Source of the DNA: Anaerolineae bacterium
GTDB taxonomy: Bacteria; Chloroflexota; Anaerolineae; UBA1429
DNA length: 5,594 nucleotides
Reading direction: 5' to 3'
NCBI GenBank assembly: GCA_007123335.1
Contig: SKLG01000003.1
Coordinates: 1-5,594, forward strand
Shown here: positions 5,263-5,594 of the stretch, one piece after another
How the letters are laid out: each line of letters opens with the position of its first letter
Position numbering within the stretch: position 1 is the first letter of the stretch
Program-made: the position numbers and the translations under genes
The notes under the pieces: model-generated
Told to the model about the DNA's origin: nothing
Databases searched by the model: none
The model's input: only the letters and a program-made list of their open reading frames with translations

Positions 5263-5594
5263 GTGACTCTAGAAGACGTATTGGCGATTATTGACGGCAA
5301 AGTAATCTCTCAAAATGTTGATCTGGGCATGCAGGTCGAGATGGCTTGTGGCGCGGATCTAATGAGTGATGTTCTCGCTTTTACCCATGCCGGAACTCTG
5401 CTCCTCACCGGATTGACCAATCCCCAGGTGGTGCGTACCGCGGACATGGCCGGCGTGCAGGCTATTGTCTTTGTGCGGGGCAAGCTACCGCCTCCCGAGA
5501 CAGTGGCTCTGGCCGAGCAGCGGAATATCCCCTTGCTTGCCTCGCGCTATACCATGTACGAGACCTGTGGGCGCATCTATCAGACCGGCCTGCC
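5263..5594 (+). CDS. DRTGG-domain protein, 3' end beyond the window
   Basis: The 110 visible residues begin VTLEDVLAIIDGKVIS (initiator read as Met) and continue with GADLMSDVLAFTHAGTLLLTG, AGVQAIVFVRGKLPPPETVALAEQ and IPLLASRYTMYETCGRIYQTG. This matches a complete DRTGG domain, which usually fills about 105-115 residues and in stand-alone form is nearly the whole protein. The domain occurs in CBS-linked regulatory modules and in small stand-alone proteins, and is presumed to be a regulatory, ligand-binding unit in the cytoplasm. In clostridia and other anaerobes the stand-alone form often precedes an RsbW-like ATPase, a ferredoxin-like hydrogenase protein, a PHP-domain protein and NuoEFG/HydABC-type subunits. 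An in-frame stop at 5257-5259 forces the start to GTG 5263 or a much later codon, and GTG best fits the domain. No Shine-Dalgarno is visible. Codon use is less GC-rich at the start than in the neighbours. Confidence 0.82.
   Translation, partial: MTLEDVLAIIDGKVISQNVDLGMQVEMACGADLMSDVLAFTHAGTLLLTGLTNPQVVRTADMAGVQAIVFVRGKLPPPETVALAEQRNIPLLASRYTMYETCGRIYQTGL

Overview
The window looks like chromosome from a GC-rich bacterium, plausibly a Chloroflexota (Anaerolineae/Caldilineae-type) member. This is inferred from the mixture of genes: a LarA-like protein, a DarA/PstA-type cyclic-di-AMP receptor, a zinc-ribbon (pseudo)kinase with many beta-sandwich repeats, and a stand-alone DRTGG protein. No rRNA or marker gene is present to prove the taxon. 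There are three confident full or partial genes on the flanks, one very long gene in the middle, and no sign of a mobile element, tRNA, rRNA or CRISPR array.

Layout. Positions 3-1025 (+) hold the 3' part of a nickel-pincer-type LarA-like (DUF2088) gene that enters from the left edge. It converges on a minus-strand gene pair, with a GC-rich hairpin (1092-1118) between them. The minus-strand unit begins at a near-consensus promoter (-35 at 5106-5111, -10 at 5084-5089). It has a leader of about 125 nt and then a 1137-residue protein (4952 to 1539): two zinc ribbons, a protein kinase fold whose catalytic motifs are all lost, a Pro/Arg/Ala-rich linker, and seven tandem beta-sandwich repeats of about 102-108 residues. 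After a 130-nt gap comes darA (1408 to 1121). That gap contains a 21-codon open frame with a perfect Shine-Dalgarno. It lies in the same frame as darA and ends in a TAG just upstream of the darA start.

To the right, from 5263 (+), a DRTGG-domain gene begins and runs off the window. It has its own TTGACA-N16-TATAAT promoter with an extended -10 and a perfect 7-bp inverted repeat straddling the -35. The two strong divergent promoters sit 59 bp apart (between their -35 boxes).

How the parts may work together. The minus-strand unit pairs a large, apparently cytoplasmic scaffold containing a dead kinase with a small PII-like nucleotide-second-messenger receptor, which suggests a non-catalytic signalling module. 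This is inference from gene order only. The DRTGG gene is of the type often found first in clusters for NADH-dependent [FeFe]-hydrogenases in anaerobes, but its partners lie outside the window. The LarA-like gene belongs to a different, convergent transcription unit and need not be related.
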